Below, one piece after another: positions 25,699 through 36,184 of a stretch of DNA of 64,000 nt. Position 1 is the stretch's first letter, and the number at the start of each line of letters is the position of its first letter. The position numbers and the translations under genes are program-made. This stretch comes from Grimontia sedimenti. GTDB taxonomy: Bacteria; Pseudomonadota; Gammaproteobacteria; Enterobacterales; Vibrionaceae. The DNA is taken from the NCBI RefSeq assembly GCF_011045095.1, contig NZ_JAALDL010000002.1, forward strand, positions 516,307 to 580,306, written 5' to 3'. The notes beneath the pieces are model-generated. The model had not been told where the DNA came from. It saw only the letters and a program-made list of their open reading frames with translations, and did no database searches.

Positions 25699-28239
25699 TT
25701 AACTTTCCAGCGTGACGATATCGATACTTTGCGATGCAAGTTCAGCAGGAATACGCTGACCACGAACAGTTTGATATTTCAAACTCTCATCCTGCGCTTC
25801 GCTATTAACGAAATGTTTGAAGCGCTTGAGTTTCTCAGGCGATTCAATGGTGGTTTTCCACTCGCATTGATAGTTACCCAGGCTTGCCGCCATTTCTGCT
25901 TCCAGCTCTTCACCAATGTTGAGCTTGTCTTCGATCACCACTTGACGCAGGTAGTCCAATCCTCCTTCGAGGTTTTCTAGCCAAACTGACGTGCGTTGCA
26001 AGCGGTCTGCGGTTCGGATGTAGAACATCAACACGCGGTCGATGTATTTAATCAGGGTTTCACTATCAAGGTCTGATGCGAATAAATCAGCGTGACGCGG
26101 GCGCATACCGCCATTGCCACAAACATAGAGGTTCCAGCCGTTTTCTGTCGCGATAATACCGATGTCTTTTGATTGCGCTTCTGCACACTCGCGGGTACAA
26201 CCTGATACGGCGAACTTCAGTTTGTGCGGCGATCTCAGGCCTTTGTAGCGGTTCTCGATATCAATCGCAAAGCCAACGCTGTCATCCACGCCGTAACGAC
26301 ACCAGGTCGAGCCAACACAAGACTTCACCGTACGCACTGATTTCCCGTAGGCATGGCCGGTTTCGAAACCTGCATCGACCAGAATTCGCCATATTTCAGG
26401 CAGTTCGTGAAGTTGCGCGCCGAAAAGGTCGATACGCTGACCACCGGTCACTTTGGTGTAGAGGTCAAACTGCTTAGCCACCTGACCCAGTACAATCAGT
26501 TTATCCGGCGTGATCTCACCACCAGCCACGCGCGGAACGACGGAATATGTTCCGTCTTTTTGCATGTTGCCAAGGTAGATGTCGTTGGTGTCCTGCAATC
26601 CCATATGTTCTTCTTTCAACACATAGTCATTCCAGAAAGACGCCAGAATCGAGCCGACAGCAGGTTTACAGACGTCACAGCCCAGTCCTTCACCATGGCT
26701 GTCTAACAGTTCGTCGAACGTTTTGATTTTCTTGATACGAACAATGTCAGCCAGTTCCTGGCGGGTGTAATGGAAGTGCTCACAAAGGTTGTTGTTTACC
26801 TCATGGCCTAGCGCTGCCAGCTCTGCGTCCATCACCTGCTTGGCAAGTGCTGAACAACCGCCACATCCGCTTGATGCTTTGGTTTCCGCTTTAAGATCGG
26901 CCATGTTGGTGCAACCCGCGACAACGGCTGATTTGATGTCTGCTTTAGTGACGTCATAACAAGAACAGATTTGTGCTTCATCAGGAAGGTTTGCAACACC
27001 AGCAGCGCCAGAGTCTGAGGAAGCCGCATCGCCAGACAGAAGCAACACTGAGGGGTATTCTGGCAATGGCATGTCGTTCAACATGGTTTGCAGCAGAGTT
27101 GGGTAACTTTCGGTATCCCCGACCAGCACAGCCCCCAGCAGTTTGGTACCATCTTCAGAGACAATAATGCGTTTGTAGATTTGCTCCACACTGTCGGCGT
27201 AAGTGTATGATTGCGCGCCAGGCGTGTTGCCTTGCGCATCACCAATGCTTGCTACATCCACACCCAGCAACTTGAGCTTGGTGCTCATATCAGCGCCTTT
27301 AAAAGCGGCTTCTTCACCGCAAATATTGGCGACGGCCACCTTGGCCATTTGATAGCCCGGTGCCACCAAACCAAAGATTTTGCCCTGCCACAGTGCACAT
27401 TCGCCAATGGCGTAAACATCCTCTTCATTGGTCTGACACTGATCGTTAATCACAATCCCGCCACGCTCACCAATCTCAAGGCCAAACTCCCTCGCAAGCT
27501 CATCCTGCGGACGAATCCCTGCAGAGAAAACAATCATGTCAGTTTCAAGCTCGGAGCCGTCCGCAAACATTAGTTTGTAACGTGAAGTGCTGCCTGCCGT
27601 AATGCATTTGGTGGCTTTTTCTGTGTGGACTTTAACGCCCAGAGATTCGATTTTTTCTTTGAGCAGCTCACCACCGCCCTCATCCAACTGAACAGCCATC
27701 AATCTCGGCGCAAATTCCACGACATGGGTGTCAACGCCCATACATTTCAGGGCGTTTGCGGCTTCAAGCCCAAGTAACCCGCCACCGATAACGACGCCTG
27801 ACTGGCTTTGCTTTCCAGAGGCTTCAATCGCTTCCAAATCTTCTATGGTGCGATAAACATGACAATGTGGTTGATCGTTACCTTCAATAGGCGGAACAAA
27901 AGGGTAAGAACCGGTAGCGACCACTAACTTGTCGTAAAAAACTTCTCTGCCTTTGTCTGTCACAACGCAGTGATTTTCAGCACGAATAGCGGTGACCTTC
28001 TCATTCAGGAAGTAGTGAACACCCTTTTCGTCGTAGGCTTCTTCACTGGTTAACATCAAATCATCCGCGGATTTCCCACTGAAATAGCCACTGAGCTGAA
28101 CCCTGTCATAAGCCAGTCTTGGCTCTTCCGAGAAGGTCGTAATCTCAAAGGTGCCTTCAGCATTTTTGTCGCACAACTCCTCAATAAATCGGTGCCCAAC
28201 CATGCCATTACCAATGACAACGATGCGTTTCTTTTCCAT
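25699..28239 (-). CDS. nirB: NirB, NAD(P)H-dependent nitrite reductase large subunit
   Basis: 846 residues, the family length. N-terminal FAD/NADH domains (VVIGNGMVGHRF; VVIGGGLLGLEAANALK), then a BFD-type [2Fe-2S] region near 427-470 (CSCYDVTKADIKSAV ... GCGGCSALAKQVM), then the sulfite/nitrite reductase half with the siroheme-[4Fe-4S] cysteines in CVGSTWCRYG and VSGCTRECAEAQSKD. It carries out six-electron reduction of nitrite to ammonium. Siroheme supply is provided for by cobA directly upstream. Confidence 0.95.
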   Translation of the reverse strand: MEKKRIVVIGNGMVGHRFIEELCDKNAEGTFEITTFSEEPRLAYDRVQLSGYFSGKSADDLMLTSEEAYDEKGVHYFLNEKVTAIRAENHCVVTDKGREVFYDKLVVATGSYPFVPPIEGNDQPHCHVYRTIEDLEAIEASGKQSQSGVVIGGGLLGLEAANALKCMGVDTHVVEFAPRLMAVQLDEGGGELLKEKIESLGVKVHTEKATKCITAGSTSRYKLMFADGSELETDMIVFSAGIRPQDELAREFGLEIGERGGIVINDQCQTNEEDVYAIGECALWQGKIFGLVAPGYQMAKVAVANICGEEAAFKGADMSTKLKLLGVDVASIGDAQGNTPGAQSYTYADSVEQIYKRIIVSEDGTKLLGAVLVGDTESYPTLLQTMLNDMPLPEYPSVLLLSGDAASSDSGAAGVANLPDEAQICSCYDVTKADIKSAVVAGCTNMADLKAETKASSGCGGCSALAKQVMDAELAALGHEVNNNLCEHFHYTRQELADIVRIKKIKTFDELLDSHGEGLGCDVCKPAVGSILASFWNDYVLKEEHMGLQDTNDIYLGNMQKDGTYSVVPRVAGGEITPDKLIVLGQVAKQFDLYTKVTGGQRIDLFGAQLHELPEIWRILVDAGFETGHAYGKSVRTVKSCVGSTWCRYGVDDSVGFAIDIENRYKGLRSPHKLKFAVSGCTRECAEAQSKDIGIIATENGWNLYVCGNGGMRPRHADLFASDLDSETLIKYIDRVLMFYIRTADRLQRTSVWLENLEGGLDYLRQVVIEDKLNIGEELEAEMAASLGNYQCEWKTTIESPEKLKRFKHFVNSEAQDESLKYQTVRGQRIPAELASQSIDIVTLES

Positions 28240-28248
28240 TGTTATTCC

Positions 28249-29046
28249 CTATGCAGAAAGCTTCTCTAGCTGTGTTTCAGCCTGAGAGATAAACCAGTTG
28301 AGGTCATCAGCCAGTGTGACGACCTCACCCACCACAACAAGCGCTGGGGACTTGACGCCCTCTCCTTGAATGGTGGCTTCAATTGAATGCAAATCGGCGG
28401 TAAAAACCCGCTGCTGCGGCGTGCAGCCATTCTCAATAATGGCGACTGGCGTGCTGGTAGAAAGGCCATGCTGACTCAGTGACTGAGCAATTTGCCCGAC
28501 CTTCGACAAGCCCATGTAAAACACCAGCGTGTGATTCAGCGAGGCCAGCGCCTGCCAGTTGATGGAGAGCTCTTTTTCCGCATGTGCCGTGACGAAAGTT
28601 GCCCCTTGAGAAAGGCCCCGATGTGTCAAAGGAATACCTGCATAGCTGGTGCATCCTGACGCTGCGGTGATACCCGGAACGACTTCTACGGATATACCCT
28701 CACGGTGTAGCTCTAACATCTCTTCACCACCGCGACCAAACACAAAGGAATCACCGCCTTTTAAACGACAGATTCTTTTGCCGCGGCTGGCGAGTTCGAT
28801 CAATAGCTGGTTGGTTTCACTCTGAGGAACGCTGTGCTTCCCTTTTGCTTTACCCACATACACCAGCTCGACGCCCTCAGGGATCAGATCAATGATTTCC
28901 TTGCTGACGAGTCTGTCATAAACCACCACGTCGCTATTCTCTATACAACGAAGTGCCTTAATGGTCAGCAAGTCCGGATCACCTGGTCCGGCCCCCACCA
29001 ATGAGACGTGTCCTCGTTTAAAAGATGTAATTTTAACGGTGGACAT
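28249..29046 (-). CDS. cobA: Uroporphyrinogen-III C-methyltransferase (siroheme synthesis)
   Basis: 265 residues of the SUMT family: VSLVGAGPGDPDLLTIKA, VVYDRLVSKEI, GGDSFVFGRGGEE, VPGITAASGCTSYAGIPLTHR and VFYMGL. It makes precorrin-2 from uroporphyrinogen III with two SAM, the first step to siroheme needed by NirB. The CysG-type dehydrogenase/ferrochelatase domain is absent, so that step is done elsewhere. It is the first gene of the operon cobA-nirB-nirD-transporter-kinase, behind the sigma-54 sequence at 29084-29099. Confidence 0.93.
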   Translation of the reverse strand: MSTVKITSFKRGHVSLVGAGPGDPDLLTIKALRCIENSDVVVYDRLVSKEIIDLIPEGVELVYVGKAKGKHSVPQSETNQLLIELASRGKRICRLKGGDSFVFGRGGEEMLELHREGISVEVVPGITAASGCTSYAGIPLTHRGLSQGATFVTAHAEKELSINWQALASLNHTLVFYMGLSKVGQIAQSLSQHGLSTSTPVAIIENGCTPQQRVFTADLHSIEATIQGEGVKSPALVVVGEVVTLADDLNWFISQAETQLEKLSA

Positions 29047-29083
29047 CCTTGCCCCTCATGTCGCGTGTTATTCATCTCGCTAG

Positions 29084-29099
29084 AGCAATTTGGGTGCCA
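29084..29099 (-). promoter_or_regulatory. Sigma-54 promoter for the cobA-nirBD operon
   Basis: On the minus strand the sequence reads TGGCACCCAAATTGCT, a full match to TGGCAC-N5-TTGCW with correct -24 GG/-12 GC spacing. It lies about 40 bases before the cobA start. NtrC-type activation under nitrogen limitation is inferred. Confidence 0.8.
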
Positions 29100-29222
29100 T
29101 TAGGAAAACCTAGATTTAAAATCCTGATATAAAGTCATGTTTTTAAAAGTTATATTTTTACTGAAAAGCTTTAGAGAACCAGAATAAAAAATAGATTTAA
29201 AATAGATCTTTCGCTTCGAATT

Positions 29223-29249
29223 AGTGCATTGAGCTCTCATTAATGCACT
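29223..29249. promoter_or_regulatory. Palindrome between divergent sigma-54 promoters (activator site candidate)
   Basis: AGTGCATT at 29223-29230 and its exact inverse AATGCACT at 29242-29249, 11 bases apart. It lies about 125-140 bases from each of the two sigma-54 sequences, the usual place for an enhancer-binding activator, and the TGCA core recalls NtrC half-sites. A shared enhancer is inferred. Confidence 0.55.
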
Positions 29250-29389
29250 GTTATTGCGCAATTTATTAATTTAATTTATTTGGCACTATTTCAGTGAAAG
29301 ATAATATTTAAAACTTTTCCCATACTTATTCATTGGTTTTCATTAAATAAAAACTCAAATGCAAAAAATCATATTTAGCACCGAGTAGT

Positions 29390-29405
29390 TGGCGTGAGAG
29401 TTGCT
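29390..29405 (+). promoter_or_regulatory. Sigma-54 promoter for nasA
   Basis: TGGCGTGAGAGTTGCT, matching TGGCAC-N5-TTGCW at the invariant GG and GC 12 bases apart, with two differences in the -24 hexamer. It is 44 bases upstream of the nasA start and points away from the cobA sigma-54 site. Confidence 0.75.
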
Positions 29406-29448
29406 TTATTCCCCTTAATAGAGATAAGAGAATCTCAAGAGGAATAAA

Positions 29449-32159
29449 ATGACTAAAATAATGATTCCAGTTGGATAAAGTCGACATGTGCATATTGCGG
29501 AGTAGGCTGTGGCATTGAGGCCAAAGTACAAGCTGATGGAAAATTGGAAGTTCGTGGCGATGAAGAGCATCCGGCAAATTTAGGAAAGCTTTGCTCAAAG
29601 GGCTTAAAGCTGGGGGAAACCGTCACAACACAAGGGCGCATGCTTTCCCCTTCCGTTCACGGAGTAGATTGTTCATGGGATGACGCGCTCTCCCATGTCG
29701 CCTCCACCTTCAGCGATACCATCGCAAAGTACGGACAGGACTCGGTCGCGTTTTATGTGTCAGGACAACTGCTGACCGAAGATTACTATGTCGCCAACAA
29801 GCTGATGAAAGGCTTTATCGGCAGCGCCAATATCGATACCAATTCCCGGCTGTGTATGGCTTCTTCTGTCGTCGGTCACAAACGCGCATTCGGCGAAGAT
29901 ATCGTGCCTGGCAACTATGAAGATCTGGAACTTGCTAATCTCGTGATTCTCACAGGCTCAAACCTCGCATGGTGTCACCCGGTTTTGTATCAACGCCTTA
30001 AAGCCGCAAAAGCACGTCATGGCACTAAGATCGTAGTCATCGACCCACGGGAAACAGCAAGTTGCGAAATTGCTGACCTCCACCTTCCCTTATTCCCGGG
30101 CTCTGACATTGCGTTGTTCAACGGCTTACTCGCCTATATGGCAAAGCTGAATCAGATTAACCAAAAATATGTCGATCAACATACCGAAGGCTTTGATGAA
30201 GCATTAGAGCTCGCCAAGCGCTTCTCAAACATCACGTCAGTGTCTTTGGCTACTGGCCTCAAGACAGCCGATATTGAAACCTTCTACCAGTGGTTCCGCT
30301 CAACACCGAAAACCGTGACTGTGTATTCGCAGGGTGTGAATCAATCCACCAGCGGTACAGACAAGGTAAACAGCATTCTCAACTGCCATATAGCAACAGG
30401 TCGGGTTGGCCTGCCGGGCTCAACACCGTTTTCAATCACTGGACAACCTAACGCCATGGGAGGGCGCGAGGTTGGCGGTCTGGCAAACACGCTGGCCGCA
30501 CATATGGAATTTGGTAATCCAGAACAATCAGAACTACTCAGTGAATTTTGGGAAGCATCCAACCTTGCGACAAAGCCAGGCCTCAAAGCCATGGACATGT
30601 TCGAAGCGATTGAGACAGGAAAGATTAAGGCTCTTTGGGTGATGGCAACCAACCCAGCAGTCAGCCTCCCGGAAAGCAACCGGATTAATGCGATTCTCGC
30701 CAGCTGTCCCTATGTTGTCGTCTCTGATTGCGTTGAAAGTAATGACACTCTGAAGTACGCCCACGTTCGTCTGCCTGCACAAGGTTGGAGCGAGAAGTCA
30801 GGCACTGTCACCAACTCCGAACGCCGGATTTCGCGTCAGCGTCGCTTGTTGCCTACCCCTGGTATGGGCAAACCCGACTGGTGGATAGTCAGCGAAGTCG
30901 CAAAGAAAATGGGATTCGAACAGCAGTTCAGCTACCGCTCGGAACTGGATATCTTCAACGAGTATGTAGAGCAAACCCGATTGGGAAATGAAGTCGGCAC
31001 GTCAACCGCACGTGCCCTGACGCTGGAAAGCCTTTCAGATATGACGCCAGAAAGTTATCAATCTTTTGCGCCTAGGCAATGGCCTGCAAAAGATGGTGTT
31101 TGCCCGGAACGTCTATTCGGCGATGGGAACTATGCGACGCCGAATGGCAAAGGCAGGTTTGTTGCTGTTGATTACAAGCCACCCGCACTCTCTTTAAGTG
31201 AGCGCTATGGGCTTATATTGAACTCTGGGCGAATTCGAGACCAATGGCATACCATGACCCGCTCTGGGCTCTCTCCGTCGCTTTCAGAGAACGACAGCGT
31301 ACCTCGGCTTGAAATTCACCCCTTTGATGCAGCCGATCGTGGAATTAAGGATGGTAACTTGGCGAAAGTCATCAGTAGCATTGGTGAACAAATCTTCATT
31401 GCTAAAGTAACCAGTACCGTTTCGGTCGGGCAATGCTATGCCCCTATTCACTGGACACATACCAACTGTTCAGATGGCAAGGTGTGCACTGTCATTCCTT
31501 CCAACACGGATCCGTTCTCCGGCCAGCCTGAGTTCAAAGCGACGCCTGTAGAGGTTAAATCGGTAAAAACTTATCTCGATGCGCAGATTGTTTCTAGATC
31601 CCCGTTGGATAAAACAAAACTCAATGCTATCCCCGCTGCTTTTTGGGTATCACAGCAATGTGATAGCGGTATTTTGTATTCACTCAAGCTAACCGTCAAA
31701 ACATTGGAGTTGGAAGATTTGTTGGCTGCATTGATAGATGATGAACAGCCTACTCTGGTCACTGCATCCAGTGGCGAGGCGCAACGGGTGGTTTCTCTTC
31801 AGTCAGGAGAATTTGAACTTGCTGCTGCGATATATCCATCGTCGCTAGCCGGATCTCAACCGGATATTTCCCAGTTAATTTCAGCGGAAGCAGAGCCAGA
31901 AGTCATGCATGGTTTTCTTGCTGGCACGCTGAAAGCCAAATCGCGAACCATCTGCACCTGTAAAAAGGTCACCAAAGCAGATATTGAGAATGCCATCGAT
32001 AACAGTGGCGTTTGTTCTGTGAAATCGCTGGGTGAGTCAACGGGAGCAGGAACCGGTTGCGGCTCCTGCGTGGCGGAACTGGAACAGTTTATTGGGAACG
32101 CAAAGCCGATTTCAATCATGCCGTATGAGCGTCAGGTTGAAAGCGCATGCGGCAAGTAG
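29449..32159 (+). CDS. nasA: NasA, assimilatory nitrate reductase large subunit (frame break near start)
   Basis: About 903 residues once corrected. The cytosolic molybdopterin enzyme reduces nitrate to nitrite. The N-terminal [4Fe-4S] motif WIKSTCAYCGVGCGIEA is present, followed by KLCSKGLKLGE, NSRLCMASSV, PNAMGGREVGG and HTMTRSG (molybdopterin-binding parts), and a C-terminal BFD-like [2Fe-2S] domain (CTCKKVTKADIENAI ... GTGCGSCVAEL). The expected start ATG 29449, behind AGAGGAAT, reads into a stop at 29476. One extra A in AAAA (29455-29458) would give MTKNNDSSWIKSTCAYCG in frame. The first in-frame ATG after the break (29544) would remove the Fe-S cysteines, so it is not credible. Either a sequence error or a real inactivating deletion. 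Confidence 0.88.
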
Positions 32160-32165
32160 TCGGGC

Positions 32166-32600
32166 TTACTTGGCAAACAGCTTGCCTTCGATGTCTTTGA
32201 AGGCTTTAAATTCGAGCGCGTTTCCGGTTGGGTCAAGGAAGAACATGGTGGCCTGCTCACCCGGCTGGCCAACAAAACGGATGTAGGGCTCAATCACAAA
32301 TTCGACGCCTCTGGATTTCAATCTATCAGCCAGTTGTTGCCAGTCTTCCATTTCCAGCACCACACCAATGTGCGGAACAGGCACTGACTTGGCATCAACA
32401 GCATTGTGATGAAGCTTGAGTGTGTTGTTTTCACCAATGTTTGGATCATGATGAATCACCAGTTGGTGACCATAGAGATTGAAATCAACCCACTCATCGC
32501 TGCTGCGCCCCTCTCCACAATTGAGGACATCCGCATAGAAACGTCGGGATTCTTCCAAGTGTCGCACTGGAATGGCGACATGAAATGGGGTTAATGCCAT
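32166..32600 (-). CDS. VOC-superfamily (glyoxalase-like) protein
   Basis: 144 residues with the paired beta-alpha-beta-beta-beta fold of glyoxalase/bleomycin-resistance/dioxygenase proteins: [49 protein letters not shown], and [16 protein letters not shown] with the metal-ligand Glu. His and Glu ligands suggest a metal enzyme; the substrate is unknown. Convergent with nasA, whose stop lies six bases away, so no terminator fits between them. Confidence 0.85.
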   Translation of the reverse strand: MALTPFHVAIPVRHLEESRRFYADVLNCGEGRSSDEWVDFNLYGHQLVIHHDPNIGENNTLKLHHNAVDAKSVPVPHIGVVLEMEDWQQLADRLKSRGVEFVIEPYIRFVGQPGEQATMFFLDPTGNALEFKAFKDIEGKLFAK

Positions 32601-32681
32601 GACTTTCTCCTTGTCGAACTACTTCTAACCAGCCTACGCCAAAAATAACATTGTCATTGCCTTAAGGCTCGGAACAGGCAC

Positions 32682-32707
32682 AAAAAAAGCACCCGAAGGT
32701 GCTTTTT
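32682..32707 (-). terminator. topA terminator
   Basis: GCACC / GGTGC stem extended by A-T pairs, with seven A on the plus strand giving seven T for minus-strand transcripts, 18 bases after the topA stop. Confidence 0.8.
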
Positions 32708-32724
32708 CGTTTGGCGTGAAGAGA

Positions 32725-35345
32725 TTACTTCTTCTTGCGCTTGTCAGTGATTTCCCACTTACCGTCGATAAACAGACCCGTCCAGCCAGAAGGCTTGCCG
32801 TCATCTTCGGTACGCACGTAGTTCTCTTTGCTCTTACGGCTAAAGCGAACCACTGCTTTGCGACCATCTGGATCTTCCGATGGTGCATCTGCCAGATATT
32901 TGAACTTCTCAGGCAGGCGTTCTTTGAAACGTGCCAGTTCTTCAACCAATGGTGCACGGGTTTCGCGCGATTTCGGGAAGTTACTTGCCGCCAGGAATAG
33001 ACCTGATGCACCGTCACGAAGCACAAAGTACGCGTCTGAATTCTCACAAGGCAGTTCAGGGAAGTGTACTGGATCTTCTTTCGGTGGCGCGACTTCGCCG
33101 TTCTTCAGGATCTTACGGGTGTTCTTACAGGTTTCGCTGGTGCAATCCATGTACTTACCGAAACGGCCGTTTTTCAGCACCATGTCGGAACCACACTTGT
33201 CACACTCGACCACTGGGCCGTCGTAACCTTTCAGCTTGAACTCACCTTTCTCAACCACATAGCCATCACAGCTTGGGTTGTTACCACAAACATGCAGCTT
33301 GCGGTCTTGGTCGATGAGGTAAGCATCCATCGCCGTTTCACACTTCGGACAACGTTTCTTCGCACGCAGCGCTGCGGTTTCAACGTCTTCTTCCAAAACG
33401 TTAACGATGCCTTCTTCATCCATCAGGTTGATGGTGGTTTTACAACGCTCTTTCGGCGGCAGTGCATAACCAGAACAACCCAGGAATACGCCAGTCGATG
33501 CAGTACGGATACCCATCTTACGGCCACAGGTTGGACAGTCGATGTCGGTCATCACGATGCTGTTAGGCTTCATGCCACCTTCACCTTCTTCCAGCTCTGC
33601 TTTTTCCAGATCGCCGGTGAAGTCTTTGAAGAAGTTGTTCAGCACGTTTTTCCAATCTTCTGAACCCATCGCGATTTGGTCGAGATGTTCTTCCATTCGT
33701 GCTGTGAAGTCGTAGTCCATCAGGTCAGCAAAGCTGTCATCCAGACGGTCTGTCACAATCTCACCCATCTTCTCAGCGTAGAAACGACGCTGCTCTACAC
33801 GTACATAGCCACGATCCTGAATCGTAGAAATGATCGCTGCATAAGTCGATGGACGGCCAATGCCACGCTTCTCAAGTTCCTTAACCAGTGCAGCTTCTGT
33901 GTAGCGTGCAGGTGGTTTGGTGAAGTGTTGCTTCGGATCCACTTTTTCCAAAGACAGAATCTCGCCCACATCAACATGCGGCAGCGTGGTGTCTTCGTTT
34001 TTACCCATTGGACGTTGAACACGTGTCCAACCATCAAAGCGTAAGGTGCGACCTTTTGCTTTCAGGGTAAATTCGCCTGCTTCCACAGTAATGGTGCTGG
34101 AATCGTACTTCGCTGGCACCATCTGACAAGACACAAACTGACGCCAGATCAGGTCGTAAAGACGATGTGCGTCTGGGTCCATACCCTGAAGTTCATCGGC
34201 TTTCACATCCACGCTTGAAGGACGGATCGCTTCGTGCGCTTCCTGTGCATTACCCTTTGAGCCGTACACATTTGCTGATGATGGCAGATAGTTGTCACCA
34301 TACTCTGAGCCAATGAAACTGCGCGCAGCTTCAACTGCTTCTTTACTCAGGTTGGTCGAGTCAGTACGCATGTAGGTGATGTAACCTGCTTCGTACAGAC
34401 GCTGAGCCAGCATCATGTCTTCTTAACACCGAAGCCCATGCGGGTGCTCGCAGCTTGTTGCAGCGTCGAGGTAATAAATGGTGCAGACGGCTTGCTTGAG
34501 GTTGGACGGTCTTCACGGTCAACCACTTTGTAAGTCGCTTTCTGCAGCGCAGCCGTTGCTGCCATTGCCTGCTCTTCGTTCAGCGGTTTAAACGCTTCAC
34601 GATTTTGCTGGGCAACAACCAGACGCAACGCATTTTGGCTCGCCGTGGTGGTGTCAGTGTGAATGTCCCAGTATTCCATAGGAATAAAGGCTTTGATTTC
34701 ATGCTCACGCTCAACCAGCAGTTTTACAGCAACTGACTGAACACGGCCCGCAGACAAACCACGCGCGACTTTTTTCCAAAGCAGCGGCGACACCATAAAG
34801 CCCACAACACGGTCGAGGAAACGACGCGCCTGCTGAGCATTTACGCCATCCATGTTCAGCTCGCCCGGTGCTTCGAACGCCTGCTGGATTGCGTTTTTAG
34901 TGATTTCGTTGAACACAACGCGCTTGAAACGGCTTTCGTCACCGCCAATGATTTCCCGCAAGTGCCAGGCAATCGCCTCTCCCTCGCGGTCCAAATCCGT
35001 TGCGAGATAAACGTGGTCAGCTTTCTCTGCCAACGTTTTCAGTTCCTGCACGACTTTTTCTTTGCCCGGCAGGATTTGATAATTCGCTTTCCAGTTGCGG
35101 TATGGGTCAACACCCATTTTGTTAATCAGCGCGTTTTTATCTTTCTCTTTTTTGATGCGCTCTTTCTCTTCCGCACTCAACCCTTTGGTTGAAACTGGCG
35201 TTGCTTTCTTGCCGCCTTGCGCGGCACCGGTAGGCAGATCTCGGACATGACCTACGCTCGATTTAACGATGAAGTCTTTGCCCAGATATTTATTGATCGT
35301 TTTTGCCTTTGCCGGGGACTCCACGATAACGAGAGATTTACCCAT
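32725..35345 (-). pseudogene. topA: DNA topoisomerase I, split by an apparent 1-base deletion
   Basis: The two overlapping parts together give a normal ~873-residue enzyme that relaxes negative supercoils. The first part (from ATG 35345, [22 protein letters not shown]) has the TOPRIM domain ([15 protein letters not shown]) and ends ...MGFGVKKT then stop. The second resumes at 34416 with [20 protein letters not shown], which includes the active-site Tyr, and runs through three four-cysteine zinc motifs ([27 protein letters not shown]). The break is GTTAAGAAGAC-ATGATG: one base of a Thr codon is missing near 34414-34417, and the rest is collinear. topA is essential in most bacteria, so a sequence error is the likelier explanation and the living gene is probably intact. 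Marked as broken only because the given sequence is. Confidence 0.88.
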
Positions 35346-35864
35346 AGTGACCCAATACGCCCTCGCGTTTCTCATTCATAAAATTCATTCAGATCGCAGG
35401 CAATCGATGAGCTTTCCAACTCCAGTGCCATGCTGACGCTTTTTTTAATATTGTGCGACTCGATCCGAATATCAACCAGTTTCTATCTAATTTCCCCTGA
35501 TTGGTCGCTGCTTCCCCAGTTGTTGTTCATTTGTTAACAACAAGTCTGCACTATCAGGGAAATGTTGCCGTCTCACTTTTATTAGTCGAGGATATCTTAG
35601 ACCGCTAGCCCTTTAGCGCCGCACTTTTACCCTCTATTCGTCATTGCTAAGAAAGCATGACTGAAAGTGCAGGCTAAAGCAGGCAGGCGCGCTAATCATT
35701 ACCATTGACCGAAGCATCTTTACCATTTCGCTTCGAATTTTTCTGGCTTGGCTCACAATAAGTAGCGGAAGCCGCAAAATATTGAGGCTTTGTTCAAACC
35801 TACTGTTTTTTCCTTCCCCAGCGCTATAATGCCCCTTCATTTCACCACCCGAATCGAGAAGAAA
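35346..35864. other. Intergenic region between divergent topA and yciN
   Basis: About 520 bases without a supportable gene. It should hold the topA promoter (minus strand) and the yciN promoter. For the latter a TATAAT at 35825-35830 is plausible, 35 bases before the start codon, but no good -35 is seen at the right spacing. Short frames here have no family features. Confidence 0.5.
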
Positions 35865-36110
35865 ATGGCTGAGAAAACACCTATCAGCGCTGACGATTTA
35901 TTGAAAATCGCAAACGAAATGATCCGTGAGCACGATGCTTACATCGAAGGCATGAACACTGACTTTGTCGAAGAAAAAGCCGGCGTCATGGTCTTCAAAG
36001 GGGAGTATTTTTTAGACGAAAACGGACTGCCAACCCCTAAAACCACTGCCGTATTTAATATGTTTAAGTACCTGGCGCACCAGTTGTCAAAGCAATATAC
36101 GATTCAGTAG
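35865..36110 (+). CDS. yciN: YciN-family small protein (DUF2498)
   Basis: 81 residues, MAEKTPISADDLLKIANEMI then a conserved FVEEKAGVMVFKGEYFLDENGLPTPKTTAVFNMFKYLAHQLS. The E. coli yciN gene is likewise next to topA. Function is unknown; the size and absence of signals suggest a cytosolic accessory protein. ATG 35865 is preceded by GAGAAGAAA. Confidence 0.88.
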   Translation: MAEKTPISADDLLKIANEMIREHDAYIEGMNTDFVEEKAGVMVFKGEYFLDENGLPTPKTTAVFNMFKYLAHQLSKQYTIQ

Positions 36111-36152
36111 TTTTATAAACTTAAATGACCTAAAAATGCTGGGTTCAGTGAT

Positions 36153-36180
36153 AAAAATGCCACCTTTCGGTGGCATTTTT
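36153..36180. terminator. Bidirectional terminator between yciN and DUF805 gene
   Basis: AAAAATGCCACC / GGTGGCATTTTT, a perfect 12-bp stem with a 4-base loop, A-rich on one side and T-rich on the other, serving two convergent genes. Confidence 0.9.
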
Positions 36181-36184
36181 ATCT

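Noticed and set aside
29449-29478. A nine-codon leader peptide before nasA
   Set aside because: The nasA frame has no other start that keeps the Fe-S cysteines; a frameshifted true start explains the same codons better.
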